DNA of 64,000 nt. Source: Cheiracanthium punctorium (taxonomy: Eukaryota; Arthropoda; Arachnida; Araneae; Cheiracanthiidae). Positions 34,787 through 47,221 of the stretch are shown one piece after another. A program made the translations under genes and the position numbers. Position 1 is the first letter of the stretch; each line of letters opens with the position of its first letter. The notes below the pieces were generated by a model. It was not told the DNA's origin. It made no database searches and saw only the letters and a program-made list of their open reading frames with translations. The DNA is taken from assembly GCA_038373885.1 (NCBI GenBank), contig JAWZYV010012534.1, forward strand, positions 62,001-126,000, in the 5' to 3' direction.

Positions 34787-37700
34787 CAGTGGCATAACCA
34801 GGATTTTTTCAAGGCGGGGGGGGGGGGGGGGGGGGGGGTTCTGTCCGATTACTTAAAATAAACATACACACATTATATATGCACACACACGTGAGCGAGC
34901 GTGGTTCAATCCCGCAAGTTCACGTTTTCCATAACATAACGAATTACTTTTCTGAACAAAACTATTTTCAATTGGTGCATTGGCAAATCCAGGGAGGAAG
35001 GTGGCAGAGGAGCACGTGCCCCCAACCCAACGAACTAAATTCACACTATAGAAGATAAACTTATTTTATGAATTAAAATGAATGTATAAGAAAAAGGAGA
35101 AAAATAATTTTGTGCCTGCTCCAGAATTTTTTTCTGAATCCGCTACTGGATTGGGCAAATTTTTTCTATTAAGTGTAACAATCTTAAAATATCCTCATTA
35201 TTTGCCTGAAATAACTGCAAGAAAATAAGAAACAGTAAAATAAACTCACCAATTAGATGATCAAACTAGAAAATTCTGTAATTGGCAAGGAAAAGTAATT
35301 TTTTTTTTTTAAACAGAGTAAATTGGTACAGCAAAAATTCAATGTATATTTACTAAATGTGAAAACTAATTTGCATTTATTTTCTAAATTACACGGCAAA
35401 ATCTAGTCTTCGAGAACTTTTCGCTAATTCGTTCAAAATATCATCTGTTGATGGGATAGCATTCCTGTGTATGTTTAGAAGAGCAAGGCCATTCAATCTC
35501 GTACTGCCGGTGGAATTGTGCAAATAGTTCTCTAGACGACAAAGAGTTGAAAATGATCTCTCACTCGTGCAAGTTGAAACCGGCAGAACAGCTAAAATTT
35601 CTAAAAGTTTATATATATTTGGCGTAATATTTTTATTACAGAAGGCAAGAGCTTCTATGGCAGTTTTTGGTGGATTTTCTTGGCTCATTCTTGCTAACCT
35701 TTTGTACCACAAGATCATTTTGGTTTTTAGGTCTTCTTTGTTGCCATCCAACTCATTCATGTAAAATTTTGTAAGTTCTTCAAATGCTTGAAGTTGTGGT
35801 GCTTCTAAAATAGAAGGAACAGTAGGAAAAATGCTTTGGAAACCTTTCAAGATTTCATGATGCATCAAGAAGCGCAAGTCTATTTGATTCAAAAAGGAAT
35901 CCAAAAATGGGATAAAAACGTTCACTCGAAAATATGCTTCCAGAGTTGAAGATGTTAAACTGCTACTATCAGTTTGTCTTGCAGCTTGTCGTGGGAATTT
36001 TACACAAGAACCGAACCTCTGTAAAAGTTCAGAAGCAGAAGTAAAGATTTTTGAAAATTCTTCATTTAGGTTCTCCCGCAAAGATCTGATTTCACTGCTG
36101 ACGTCTTCTGAAAGATTTACAGCTTCCAGCAAGTTGATGGTTGGTTTCTGAAGAAACTTGGACAAGGGCATAGTTAAGACAAAAACCTTCTGGATGCAGT
36201 ACAGTGAAATAATAAACTGACAGTTCAATGCTGTGCATAAGAGAGAATTGGCGTTAGCTGATGAGTCTTTATCAGTCCATTCTGAAATAGCCTGAAGTGT
36301 TTCGATAACAGGATCAAAAAGCTCTATTAATGCTGTTACTGAGTTATACTTCATTAACCAACGAGTTTCACAGAGCTTTTTTAATTTCTCTCGTCGAGAA
36401 GAGCACATTTCCATTTCATGAATAGCAGTAGTCTGTACATTATGCCTTTTTGGTGTATTTAAAAAGTCATACAACACTGCAACAGTTCGCATGCAGTTTC
36501 TTATTGCTAAAGTATCGCATGCAGAGGATACAGCCAGGTTAAGACTATGGGCTGAACAGTGAACATAGAGAGCTGAGGGAACAATTTTTCTCACATGAGC
36601 TTGTACTCCTTTTAATTTTCCTCCCATTGATGCAGCCCCATCATAGCCTTGACCTCCTAATTTCTTAATGTCAATTTTTAATGATTGTAATCTATTTACA
36701 ATTTCTATAGCTATTCCTTCACCTGTTACATCATGAACCGGAATAAATTCCAAAAAGTTTTCTTTTAAAATACAACTTTTTGGATCCATGTATCTAACAC
36801 ACAAGGATAATTGTTCTACACATGCTATATCCGTGGTTTCATCGGCGAGGATTGAGAAAAAAACATTATTATTAACTTCCTTCACCAGCTCTTGCAAAAT
36901 TAAATTATTACATATTTCAATTATTTGATTCTGAATTAGTGGACTTGTATACTGAGCATTTCCATCACTGTTTTCCAAAGTCAGTTTCAAATTAGGGTCG
37001 CACTTGCCCCGAAAACGTTATAGAGCACGAAAATTTCCTTCGTTTATTTCAAGATTTTCATCCACTAGAATTCTTCCGGAATCTCTATGTCCTCTCAGAG
37101 CAAGACCTTGCACTCCACAAAACAGAGCCGTTTCAATTATTGTAAGGATTTTTTTTTCCTGTTCTCTAATTTCCTTTTAGTGAATGCAGTGTCTAATTGT
37201 TCATCTATTGGCGTATTCTTTCCATCTTGCATATTGCACAATGTTCCTGTAATCTACCGATTTCTTGATAGACATTTTTTGTGATCCGAGAATTTTTCGA
37301 CGGCATCTTTCCAATTCTCAAATTTCATTTTACACAGTTGTCCCAAGGGTTGTTTTCCGGATCCAACACCAGCACTCTGTGCGAAAAGAGCACAAAACTT
37401 GCAAAATCCACCACTCTGGAAGTCAGAATAGGCTAGCCATTTCCATCAACAAAGCCATTTATACTGAAATCATAGATTCCTTTTCAACTTCGCAGGGACT
37501 ATAAAGTCTGGTTTAGGTTTGGGTACCCAAATATTGTTGAAAACATCTAATTTTTTCATATTTGGTATATCCTTTATAGCGTAAAGTCCCATATCATATG
37601 AATTTGCTTCAACGAAGCTTTTTGAAGTGTCGACATAAACTGTTTCCAATTCCGTTAATAAACTTGATTTTGTTTCATCATTTAATTTTGATGAAACATA

Positions 37701-38512
37701 TGGGGCTTCATTAGCAGAAGGGAAGCTTTGAACAAACGAGTTGTTTGCAGGCTGAGCAGGAAAAGGTTTACTTGCAGCTTTTGAATGATCTAAATGACCG
37801 TCATCCTCACGTGGCTTCTTAGGAAAGAACTGTAAAATTGATTTATTGAGCCGTTTTGACATACTTTAGAGATTTCTTTTATATCAGAATTAAATTCAGC
37901 TATAACTTGGTAATGTAAAACACTGCTTAAAAGGATAACAGTTCATAATCAAGAACTTGTAAAAAGTAATATTTGAAAGCTAGTATCGAGTATTCAAAAT
38001 TATATCGTAAAAAAATTGAGCGAAGTTAGTGCAGAGCAAATAACACTCAAAAGTACTCTTATCAAAACTATCTACTCTTCTAAAATAGCTTCACTATCGC
38101 TTTCAGCTCACATCGTCCAACCCCCACCCCCACCCCCCTTGTTTCTTTTTACAATAGTCCTTTTTTTCCTCCCACAAAAATATCCTTCCTTAATTGTTCA
38201 AACGTCCAGCCGCATTAACAGAGAAAACAGTCACCCCTCTTATCTCTGTGGACTCGCAAGGAGAACCACTTTCACTCTTCCAAGAATCTGTTACCCGGAA
38301 GAACAGTTTCTGTGACAAATGAGTGTCCTGTGGCAAGGTTATTTTGCGGTCAGGTGTTTTTATCATGACAGAGTAATGAGTAAAGATACGCTTTTTATGC
38401 ACACTCTTTCCCCCTATATCTGAAAAAAAATGTAATGATCAGCCTACTTTTCCTGATCACACTTAGTGTCAAGGGGGGGGGGGTTAACCCCCCCCCCTTG
38501 GATACGCCACTG
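34787..38512 (-). mobile_element. Near-full-length hAT (ZMYM1-like) element, TIR CAGTGGC.TA.CC
   Basis: The left terminus is CAGTGGCATAACCAGG followed by a G-run; the right terminus is a C-run followed by TTGGATACGCCACTG. Flanks CCTGCTAG and CCTATTAG agree at 6 of 8 bases. The ends belong to the same family as the many CAGTGGCGTAGCC MITEs in the window. The 3.7-kb interior encodes a decayed transposase on the minus strand (35389-37862). It was probably an autonomous partner of those MITEs. Confidence 0.85.
35389..37862 (-). pseudogene. hAT transposase, ZMYM1-like (TTF zinc finger, DUF4371, hAT C-terminal), disrupted
   Basis: The N-terminal frame starts at 37862 with MSKRLNKSILQFFPKKPR, a PIP-box-like QxxIxxFF pattern with Asn in place of Gln. 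A TTF-type zinc-finger region follows in pieces (GFCKFCALFAQ near 37380-37410, then WKDAVEKFSDHKKC). The C-terminal 533 codons (36990-35389) are open: SILADETTD with the first catalytic Asp, GGQGYDGAASM with the second, YVHCSAHSLNLAV, and the hAT dimerisation block TCTSERSFSTLCRLENYLHN near the end. Lesions are in-frame TGA codons at 37470-37472 and 37446-37448, a frameshift near 37160, and a TAA at 37018-37020. It acted as a cut-and-paste transposase in the nucleus; it is now dead as written. The length matches the family when the pieces are summed. Confidence 0.88.
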
Positions 38513-38520
38513 CCTATTAG

Positions 38521-40080
38521 TATATACAGAGTGTCCCAAACACACTCACCTACTCTTTTATTCCTTAAATATGGATCTTATACATGTACAATTAAATCAC
38601 AAAGTTATATAAGGAACAGAATTTTAAGTGTTGGCTAACATTTTCAGAACATTAAATCTAATTAAATAAAAATTTTTGATTTTTATGCGGACCCCATACA
38701 AAAATATTTCCAGTTAGTAAAATTACCCCTTACATTAAATAGGTGATGGACAAAATTTCAACCTTTTCAGCCTTTTTTTTTTTTTTTTTTTTTTTTTCCT
38801 GGCTACGACCTTGCGTTTGCCAAAAGCATTTTTTTGTAGTGCCCCCCTACTACCACTCTTAAAAAGCACGGCGCCCGACAACCTTACAGCAATTGGCAGC
38901 CCTTTTTTACCCCCTTTGCACTGGTATGTCCATGCTTTCACTCTAAAACTTGCTATCCTCTTCCGTTACAGGGATCGTCGCAGTCAACCCGACAACATTT
39001 CCTTTTAAAAATAAGTTACTTTTTACGTAATTGAGATGCTTATCAGAATCACAGTGACCGTCATTGCTTTCATTTCATCTGTTTTCTTTCGTTCACGTAA
39101 CCCAAAAAGAGGCACCTCTCGGATGTTTGTTTTCACCTAATGTAGTAATTAAAAAACTGCAATATCTGGCACATAACACTTTTAGTTGGGGGTAAGAAAG
39201 GGATTCAAACTAACTTCACCGTCGATCCTATAATGTGGGTGTTATATTTGATAATTATTTAACAATCACAATTCTAGACTTCAGCTTTTTAGAGAAAGCC
39301 TGCAAATTGGAGGAAATTTTGCAAAAACAAACAAGTGCATGTGTCTGCTTCAAACCGCAATCTTACGCATTGCCATAATCCCTGTTTGCAAATTTCCAGA
39401 ACAGATGATTACTTTTGCTAATTGGTCAAGTGGTACTAATACCCTTTACCAATGATCCAGCTCTACCCCGCCATGCCGAAATCGATCTTGGAGTTTAGTT
39501 GCCTCCTGTCAACAACATCTGTTTGAACGTCCCGTTTCAGTTTTACTTTCAATTTATAAAAACTTTGTGAAAAAAAAGGAAAGAGAGTGGGCAAATAAAC
39601 TGTGGCGACGGGTACATAAATTTACAGTCTTCACTTTCAAAAATACAGTCGCCACGTGGCGAGTGGCAAACAGGGATAAAAGTAAAAACTTCCTATGTGG
39701 AATGGTTATAGAACGGTTGTGGGGACAATCTTTGATTACCACATTGAATTGAAATATAAGGCCTGTATGTCTATAATTTTCAAGACCACTGCAAAAATAA
39801 TTGAGGAAAAGGAGATCAGGCACTATCTCCTGGAGAGAAAAATCGAAGTATCCTTTTAGCATTTTGGTAAAGCTTTTTTATTTTCTTGTTTTAGCTTTTC
39901 TGCTAAAAAATTTTTGAGCTCAGCTTAAACCCTGACATTCATCGCTTAGTGTTTAAATTAATAAACAGAAATGAAGATCCCAGTCCTAAGTACGTACGCA
40001 TTGTGAGCTAATAAGTTCTCTTTTTGTAACCTTTGCTGAAGCATCTTTACAGAGCATATAGAACCCAACTAATAGTGTAG
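38521..40080. other. No gene seen
   Basis: It opens with the tail of duplication unit B (ACAGAGTGTCCCAAAC). A T-run lies at 38768-38798. The rest is AT-rich with short frames on both strands but no recognisable domain, terminal repeats or splice-bounded coding block. Confidence 0.5.
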
Positions 40081-40269
40081 ACGCAGAGCCATGGGGAGAA
40101 CTTCAAAAAAATTTTCTAGAGGGGGGGGGCAAATTTCGAACTTTTAAAAATTTAGTTCCAGTTTTGCCATTTGTTTACATCATGAGACATTAACCTAAAA
40201 CTCTAGGGGAGGGGGGCAAGTGCCCTATCTTGTTTACTAGTTACACGACTTGTTTCACTTTGCTATGTA

Positions 40270-40797
40270 TTGCAGTTATCCATGGATGGCCTGAATGTGA
40301 ACTTGAAATTGCATAAAATGGTTGAAGAGCATGTTTTTAATGAATATGGCAAGCACTTAATAAATATTGGTACTTGTTTACATTTACATCATAATGCTTT
40401 TAAACAAGGTTTTGTAGTACCAGATTGGGATATAGACACATCTTTAAACGTTTATCAGTTATTTAAATACTCTCCAGCTAGAAGAGAAGACTTTTCTACT
40501 ATCTCTGGAGCACAATTTCCTTTAAAATTTGTCTTCCACAGGTGGGTGGAGAATGTGCCAGTATGTGAAAGGGCATTAGAAATTTTGCCTCAATTAAAGG
40601 AGTATATTACTATTATAAAGGAGTAAGTAGAAAAGGGAAAATTTTCTGAGCCAGTTACAAAGTCATTTAAGTATGTCAGAAACAATGTTAAAAAGAATTT
40701 GTTTCCTGTGAAGCTCAATATCTTTTTAGGTGTAGCAAACATTGTACAGCCATTCCTTCAAACAGATAAACCTATGCTGCCATACTACCTATGCTAC
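40270..40797 (+). pseudogene. hAT-like (RNase H-fold) transposase central fragment
   Basis: The frame begins LSMDGLNVNLKLHKMVEEHV, the D-G-x-N-V-N motif that marks the second catalytic Asp region in a widespread family of hAT-like transposases. It continues with HHNAFKQGF, KYSPARREDFSTISGAQFPL and HRWVENVPVCERALEILPQL, all hallmark blocks of that family. One in-frame TAA (40624-40626) interrupts it; the same frame then continues with NIVQPFLQTDKPMLPYY to a second stop at 40797. A TATTGCAG just upstream could be a splice acceptor or the edge of an insertion. The first-Asp region and the C-terminal dimerisation part are missing. The fragment at 61361-61624 looks like the preceding portion of the same kind of protein. 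Confidence 0.75.
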
Positions 40798-40928
40798 TAA
40801 CTAACTCTTAATTTTAAAATTTAGTTCTTAATAAATTCAATGGTTTGCATTAAAAAAAAAGATTTATAGTGCAGAATAGGCTACTCTCCAAATTTTTTAG
40901 CACTACTAATTCTAAATACAACACACTC

Positions 40929-41788
40929 CCTCTAATCCACAACCCTATAATCTTCAAATGCCTATAATCTGCCATACATTTTACATGTAAACAAATAATT
41001 TTGCATTCCAGTTTTTCTACACAGACTCTGAAAGACTGATGAAACTTTCACTTTCATGGAAATAAAAAGACCAGAAAAAGAGGTTCCACTGAAATATTAG
41101 CCTATTTCAGGGGCGTAGCCAGAAATTTTTCATGGGGGGGGGTTACGACTACTACAACTCATATATATGTATACGTGTGTGTGATAATGTAGTGAAGAAT
41201 ATGCATTTTGTATGGCGAAAATTCCTCATGGGGGGGTTATGACCCCCCTACCCCCCCCCCCTTGGCTACGCGCCTGGCCTATTTATATTAATAACTAGAA
41301 TAATCATTGTGGAAATTCACTATGTGTACTGATACATGGAAAGGCATGGGATTAGATTTTCATTCATTATAATTTTGCATTACTCTAGAGAAGTATTTGT
41401 TATGGGCAGAAACAAACTGGTAAATATAATTAAATACTTTTAATAAACACACAATAAACTAGTGTCTCCAAGCACAAAAAAATACATACCTATTAATAAG
41501 CTGCTAGACAAAATTGTCAAATGCAATTTCAAATGTTATTAAATAACTAAAACATATAGCCTTTTTAAATTGGAAAAAAAAAAAGTTTTATATTATTTTT
41601 CATATATTATTACAAAATTATTAGAACCAGTTTGGTTTCAGTTCTGTCTAATTATATATGCACTGTTGCCAATAATTTTTAGAAAAATGCATTTTTTCCC
41701 TGTGTGAATCAAATGACCTATTATCTGCAAAATTCTATAATCCGCACAACCCTTAGTCCCAACCTGTGCAGATTAGAGGGAGTGTCAT
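40929..41788. mobile_element. pogo-like MITE, TIR ACACTCCCTCTAATC.GCAC, holding a hAT MITE
   Basis: ACACTCCCTCTAATCCACAACC and GGTTGTGCAGATTAGAGGGAGTGT-type ends are inverted. The interior repeats TATAATC.GC blocks near both ends (40950-40975 and 41741-41760). The hAT MITE at 41108-41276 is inserted within it. No coding sequence is present. The superfamily is inferred from the resemblance of its GCAC/TAATC ends to the element at 21832. Confidence 0.65.
41108..41276. mobile_element. 169-bp hAT MITE, TIR CAGGGGCGTAGCCAG
   Basis: It begins CAGGGGCGTAGCCAGAAATT and ends TTGGCTACGCGCCTG, with the perfect 8-bp duplication GCCTATTT at 41100-41107 and 41277-41284. It is a close sister of 13940-14109. 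The GTATACGTGTGTGTGATAATG core is shared. Confidence 0.95.
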
Positions 41789-43990
41789 GTATTTGCTTTT
41801 ATTTAGAAACATTAATTCGGTGATTAAACAACACAAAGATAAATCTTTTTTTTTTTTTTTTTTTCTTTGGATTTTGTCTTTTAGTTTTTATCTTTTAGAT
41901 ATTTATTCATCAAATTAATAAATATCAATTGATTTAAATTTGTTAAATTTTTGGTTTTGAAAAATAAAGTTACTTAGTGATTAAAAAACCACTTTGATAT
42001 TGTGTGATTAGAACTCCTTTGAAATTTCTTGGATTTTTCCTTCTGGAATGTGTACAAACCCTGAATACAGTAGTCTTGATTGTTTGAATTTCCCATAAAT
42101 CAGAGTTAGTGCAAACTGTGTGACATGTCTACATGCCACACAGTTTGATTCTACTCAGACATTCAGAGTTTAATGTTGCAAAAGAGGTTTCACTGAAAAA
42201 TGAAAACTGCTTGGTGATATTTTGAATATTTGGCAAGAAATAAAAAATACCCTAATGTGATATTCAGTAAGTTTCAAATATATATAACAGTGTCAGATTA
42301 ACCAATTCACATCTAGCAAAATGCAAAATTTTAGCATGTGGAACAGGAATTTTAGTCTGCTGAACCTGAGAATAGCAAATCCCTTGCTCTGTGTGTCCAC
42401 TCAAAATGGGTACATTGTATATAAGAAATATTTATATTTTTGTTAATTGTTTCGATAGTGCATGGAACCTAGCATTATTTATATTACTTCGTACACAAAT
42501 ATGATTTTACTAAACTTGTAATAAATCATAAAAGCAAAATTATGGAATTCCGTTGTCACAGCACAATTCTCAAGACAATATGTGTTATTATTGCTTTGCA
42601 GTTAAAGCATGGTATTAAGCTTTTTAAAGTGGTCAATTTCAGTTATAATGTAGGATTAGGTAGATAAAGTTTGGTTATACGTGTACTTGCACCTGTTGTA
42701 TTTATACTAGAGCCCATGGAATAATGTTGGCCAGCTCACCAGTGGCTATCTTGGAACCACGGATTCGTCTGCCCAACGTATTTGGTGCGCTCTTCGCTAC
42801 ATTGACACGTTTACGCTATCCAGTCATTTCACTCATAATTTAAGTTGTTCAAGCTGAATTTTGAAACAGAAAAACCTGCGACTTGAGCAAGCACTTTTAG
42901 TATAGCGGCCACCGATAAAAAATAACATACAGGATAAAAGTAATATTTGAAAAAATGCAACGTTAGTATTTATTGAAATAAATAAATAAATAAAAACTGT
43001 CATAAAATACCATTAGTTAAAGATTAATTTTTTAAAGAAATTATTTATGAATTACAAAAACATTTTAAATAGATGAAAAAAACATACTTTACAATAGAAA
43101 AAGCTTACATTCTACATTTTAGACTCTAACTATTGTATGTAAATTGTACACAATAGAAAAAAAATTTGTCTTTTGAAGCAAAAAGGAATCAAATCATAAG
43201 AATAACTGATACAACTATTACTAAATTTCAAAGGGTTAGTTTATGGGCTGACTTTTTTTTTAATTATTATTATGTTATGCTATAAAAAGGCTTGTTAAAT
43301 TTTAAAAGGTCTTGTTTAATACTTTACAAATGTTTATTTAGACCTTCAGTCCATTTATCAAATTCACAAATATTAAATACTTTCAAATCTATAACTTCTT
43401 ATTTAATCTATATGGCTCTGATAGATATAAACAGGCACCTGAAATATACAAGTTAATAACTAAAAATGTCATTAAATACTTGATCTGCATTCCGTACAAT
43501 TTGAAATCTATACTTAATCTATCAAAATGTAAAAGAAAAATAAAGGGGGGGGGGCTGCAGAAAATGTTTTTACTCCCAAGATTTTTACCAATTCATATGA
43601 AAAAGTCCCCAAAATATTTGATATTTTAATATTTGAGAAAAGGAAGTCTGAATAATGGGAAAATGATGACTACTGAAACAGAATAGCATACACAAATGAA
43701 TAAACATAATGATTTTTTAAAACATTTAATCATTCAAATCATACAATTACAGAAATTCATGAAATAATTAAAACGATTATATAATATATTAAAATTATAA
43801 GAAAAGAGTAATAAATATAGCAATAAGAAAAACCTCTACTGTAGAACTACTAGAAATCAAAATTTAATTACTTACCTGTGCAAATAAAAATAAGGCATTT
43901 TTAAAGCTGTAGGAAAAAAATTACTTTTTTGATAATGGCATATTTTGTACAAAAAAGAAGCAGACACTAAAGTGGTATTGAAAAGATTTA
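41789..43990. other. AT-rich sequence, no gene seen
   Basis: A T-run lies at 41846-41865, and an isolated pogo-like terminus (TACAGTAGTCTTGATTGTTTG) at 42065-42085. 42700-42900 is somewhat less AT-rich, with several CpGs, but has no frame or repeat that I recognise. A G-run lies near 43544. Confidence 0.45.
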
Positions 43991-44019
43991 AGATTTTAGT
44001 AATTAATTTAATAATTAAG

Positions 44020-44205
44020 TGTGAAGGTCTCGGGTTCGGGTCCCATTGCTCGGCTATCGATCTAACGGTCTGGAGTTTTGGTAGGTTTTCTCCAGATGTA
44101 AATGGATACATCCTAGAACCCCCTTAGAAAGTCCTCCTACCATGGCATCCCCATCCTTGGCAGATCACCCTTGTGTAGTGTTGCCTTAAACACAAAATCA
44201 AATAA
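44020..44205 (+). mobile_element. SINE family B (tRNA-like head)
   Basis: GGGTTCGGGTCCCATTG resembles a tRNA B box. The body follows: GATCTAACGGTCTGGAGTTTTG, GGTTTTCTCCAGATG, CCTAGAACCCCCTTAG, then an A-rich tail (AAACACAAAATCAAATAAAATC). The A box is degraded. Related pieces are at 21056, 21330 and 62705. Confidence 0.6.
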
Positions 44206-44717
44206 AATCAACATGTTCAGGAGACGTGAAATTTCTTTTGTCATTGTGAATGTTTCCTGCTTCCGAAAAAATGTGCTAACTGTAAGCAGTGCTCACGCAA
44301 CACATGCAGTAACATACTCTACACATGTTCATATTTCACACAGTTTTAAAAGTAATGTTTGTTTTAGTTACTTATTTGGCAAAATAGTCATTAAAAAGTG
44401 CATTGAAAATCTTCCAAAATGATCCTACAATAACAAATTTAAAATAATATAATAATATTATAAACAAGTACAAAGAACAATGGTTATATCAAGATTCTTT
44501 ATTACCGCTTCTATAATCAATATTAAAAAAAAACACTAATATAATAATGAAGCAAGTAATACAGACAACAGTAATTTTATAACTAAATATTTATTAACAT
44601 ATTCTTTAAGATAAAATGATTAAAATGCAATAAATGTCATCTAAAAGGCGCTATTAATGTTTTAATATAATTATTCAAATCAATGTCCATCAGCCCATTG
44701 AAAAGAATAAAAATATT

Positions 44718-44757
44718 TATAAATATATATATATATATATATATGTGGTGTGTGTGT
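44718..44757. repeat. (TA)n/(TG)n microsatellite
   Basis: An AT-dinucleotide array passes into TGTGGTGTGTGTGTAA. Confidence 0.9.
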
Positions 44758-45548
44758 AAGATCTTGACTTATATAAAATGAAAAATAGCACTCTTTTTTA
44801 AACAAAAATAAAAGCAGTATAAAAGTTATATCGTTATCTAATTAATGCAATTTGATGATTTACTATCATTCATACCTTGAACATAACCTTTTTAAAGTTC
44901 CATAGTTTTGTTTACAAACCATATGCCGGAACTCAGTTTGACGACATTTAGAATATCGCCAATATCCAAACATATACTTTAAACATTATTAGAAGCTTCC
45001 AAAGACTAAATTACAACATTATACGATTATTTAAAACCTGAACTTTATACTTCATACCACAAATTCAAGCTAATAAGTATTTTAATAGAAATACTTACAC
45101 TGCAAAGTCGAGCTTCTGGACCCGGGTTCCATTGTTCAAGTCGGCTGTTCACCATCCACTGTTTCCTTTGTTCCATAGCTCTAAAAATCTAAACATTTGT
45201 TTTCCGCTTCCTGAACGATTAGAACAATTTATAGCTGAACAACCCCCATAATCAATTTTATTCAAATTTATAATACATAAACATCCGTTGAGAAGTTTTT
45301 AAAAAATGTCGCTAATACACGTAACATATACCAGATTGGAACCAGAATGGCGAGTGAGCGAGCTCCCCTTTTTAGGATCCCTAATTTATCCTCAGTGAGC
45401 TAATAGCACTGGTCTGTAGATAGCTTGCTAAAATATTAAACCAGTTACAATAATTAACATATTGAAATAATAGGAAAAATATGAGCACAATAATCTATAT
45501 CTAATATCTATGTGAATGCCTGTTTAAGTAATGTCCTTTTAATTACAG

Positions 45549-45630
45549 CTGTCAGATTTGTCTTGTTCTATTTGTCAAGTAACATTTAAAAGAAAGAGCC
45601 TTTTGGAAGATCACATGGAAGAACATTCAA
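45549..45630 (+). CDS. C2H2 zinc-finger exon of a host gene (partial)
   Basis: The 82-bp open stretch lies between a good acceptor (CCTTTTAATTACAG, ending at 45548) and a strong donor (CAA|GTATGT at 45631). It reads LSDLSCSICQVTFKRKSLLE and then DHMEEHS: a textbook Krüppel-type finger with C-x2-C-x12-H-x3-H and the core F and L at their standard positions. It starts in phase 0 and leaves one extra base at the donor. The combination of exact domain spacing and flanking splice sites argues for a real exon of a nuclear, DNA-binding protein lying in large repeat-filled introns. Other exons are not visible, except perhaps 30752-30803. Which zinc-finger gene this is cannot be told. Confidence 0.75.
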
Positions 45631-45932
45631 GTATGTTAATATTTTTTTAATTACTTTTTTTATGTATTCACTAAAAGCCAATTTTAAATAGAAAATTGTT
45701 TTAAATTATAAAGTTTTATTTAATTATTTTGTCACATTTTAACTAGAATTTATTGTAATTTAACCATGATGAGGATTACTTGTTCACTTTATTAATTTTC
45801 ATACGTACTCTAAACTGTTAAAAAGTCTATCTTAAAGTTATATATATACATATGGATCATTCTTCTACAGTTCGACTACTTGTAATTTCAAATTTCAATA
45901 TAAATTCTTTTAAAAAGAGTAAAAACAAATTA

Positions 45933-45962
45933 CAAAAAAAAAAAAAAAAAAAAAAAAAAAAG
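45933..45962 (+). repeat. Poly(A) tract
   Basis: An A-run of about 26-28 bases abuts the left end of the MITE at 45963. The flanking AAAAAAG is the likely target duplication of that element. Confidence 0.9.
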
Positions 45963-46567
45963 CAGACGTGCCAAGTCTCAGGATTTTTAAGAGAGTTTAT
46001 TCACAGAAATTGCAATTTTCGCCCTCTTTTCTTCATCAGGTTTGCGAGATTAGTTTTGTTTCTTACATGTTTATCAGGCTCCACAGCATGAGAGTATTTG
46101 GTTTGAAATAATATACAACTGAATTTAAAAAAAAATCAAATTACTTAAACAGATATTCATTGTTATGCTCATTATTTCTCTAGAAATATGCTAGAAAATT
46201 TATAGCTGCAAGAGCTCAATAAATGTGGGTGTACTTTTTGTTGCAGAATTAGATGTTATTAAAGTTTTGACATACCTTTATATAATTTTTAGTTATGAAT
46301 AGCTGACCTCATATGCATCTGGATTGACATTTTATGTTTTCTGATATTTCTTGGCAAATTTTTGAATAGATTAATACAATTCAAACAATAGGATACTGTT
46401 AAGTTCCTATAGATAAACATGGCATTTAAGAAAATAAACAAATTATTATATCTCTGTTGATTATTTGTGCTTTATGCTGAAAATATATTCATAAGAAATC
46501 TCGGGCTTTTTGACCTAGAAAAGCGGGAGATTCCAGGCTTTTTGATTTTGGGAACTTGGCACGTCTA
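45963..46567. mobile_element. ~605-bp MITE, TIR CAGACGTGCCAAGT
   Basis: CAGACGTGCCAAGTCTCAGG and its inverse GGGAACTTGGCACGTCT bound the element. AAAAAAG occurs at both edges, but low complexity limits its value as a TSD. CGGGA and CAGGCTTTTTGA motifs lie near the right end. Non-coding. Confidence 0.75.
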
Positions 46568-47221
46568 AAAAAGTAAGTACTTATTCAAATTATTTAAAGC
46601 TTATTCAAAATAACCTTGCTTACATTTCTATCAATCATAGCATGTCTACTTCTCTTTCATTTGCTAGAAACAAAAAACTAGTACTCCAATCTTCTGGGTG
46701 CTTTTTCTATTTTAAATGTCAACAAAAGTGATGCTAAGTTTGGTGACAAGCTTTCTTTTCGAAAAATATTTACAATGCTAATTACTACAACAGCAAATTT
46801 AATGCTAAATATGAGTGTATTTTCTCTTGAAATCCATTCTTACTCCATATATGTGGTAAAATACAGTAGCTACAAGTATTGAAATAGTACAACCTTGTCT
46901 TTGTAACAGTCCACAGAAGTAACATATTGCATTTTATGGGCTTATACTTTTTTTTCTAACTTCAAGAAATTTCAAATTAAAATCCGAAAAATTTATTAAT
47001 TACTAGGGCCCAGATTTATATGCATTTGCTTATAAATTCATATATCTGCATATTTGGGGCTTTGTGCATATAACAGATGTCCACTGGCGACTTTTGCTTC
47101 TAATTTAAAAATAAGGAGACTTGGGCGACTTTTTTGAATGAAAAACATCATTTTCATACTATTTTCAAGTTTTTGGCTACTTGTACGTTATTCCAGGGGA
47201 CTAATTTGAAAATCAGATTTT

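Noticed and set aside
42700..42900. CpG-rich promoter of a gene
   Set aside because: Only a mild composition change; no exon, start context or repeat-free coding block follows.
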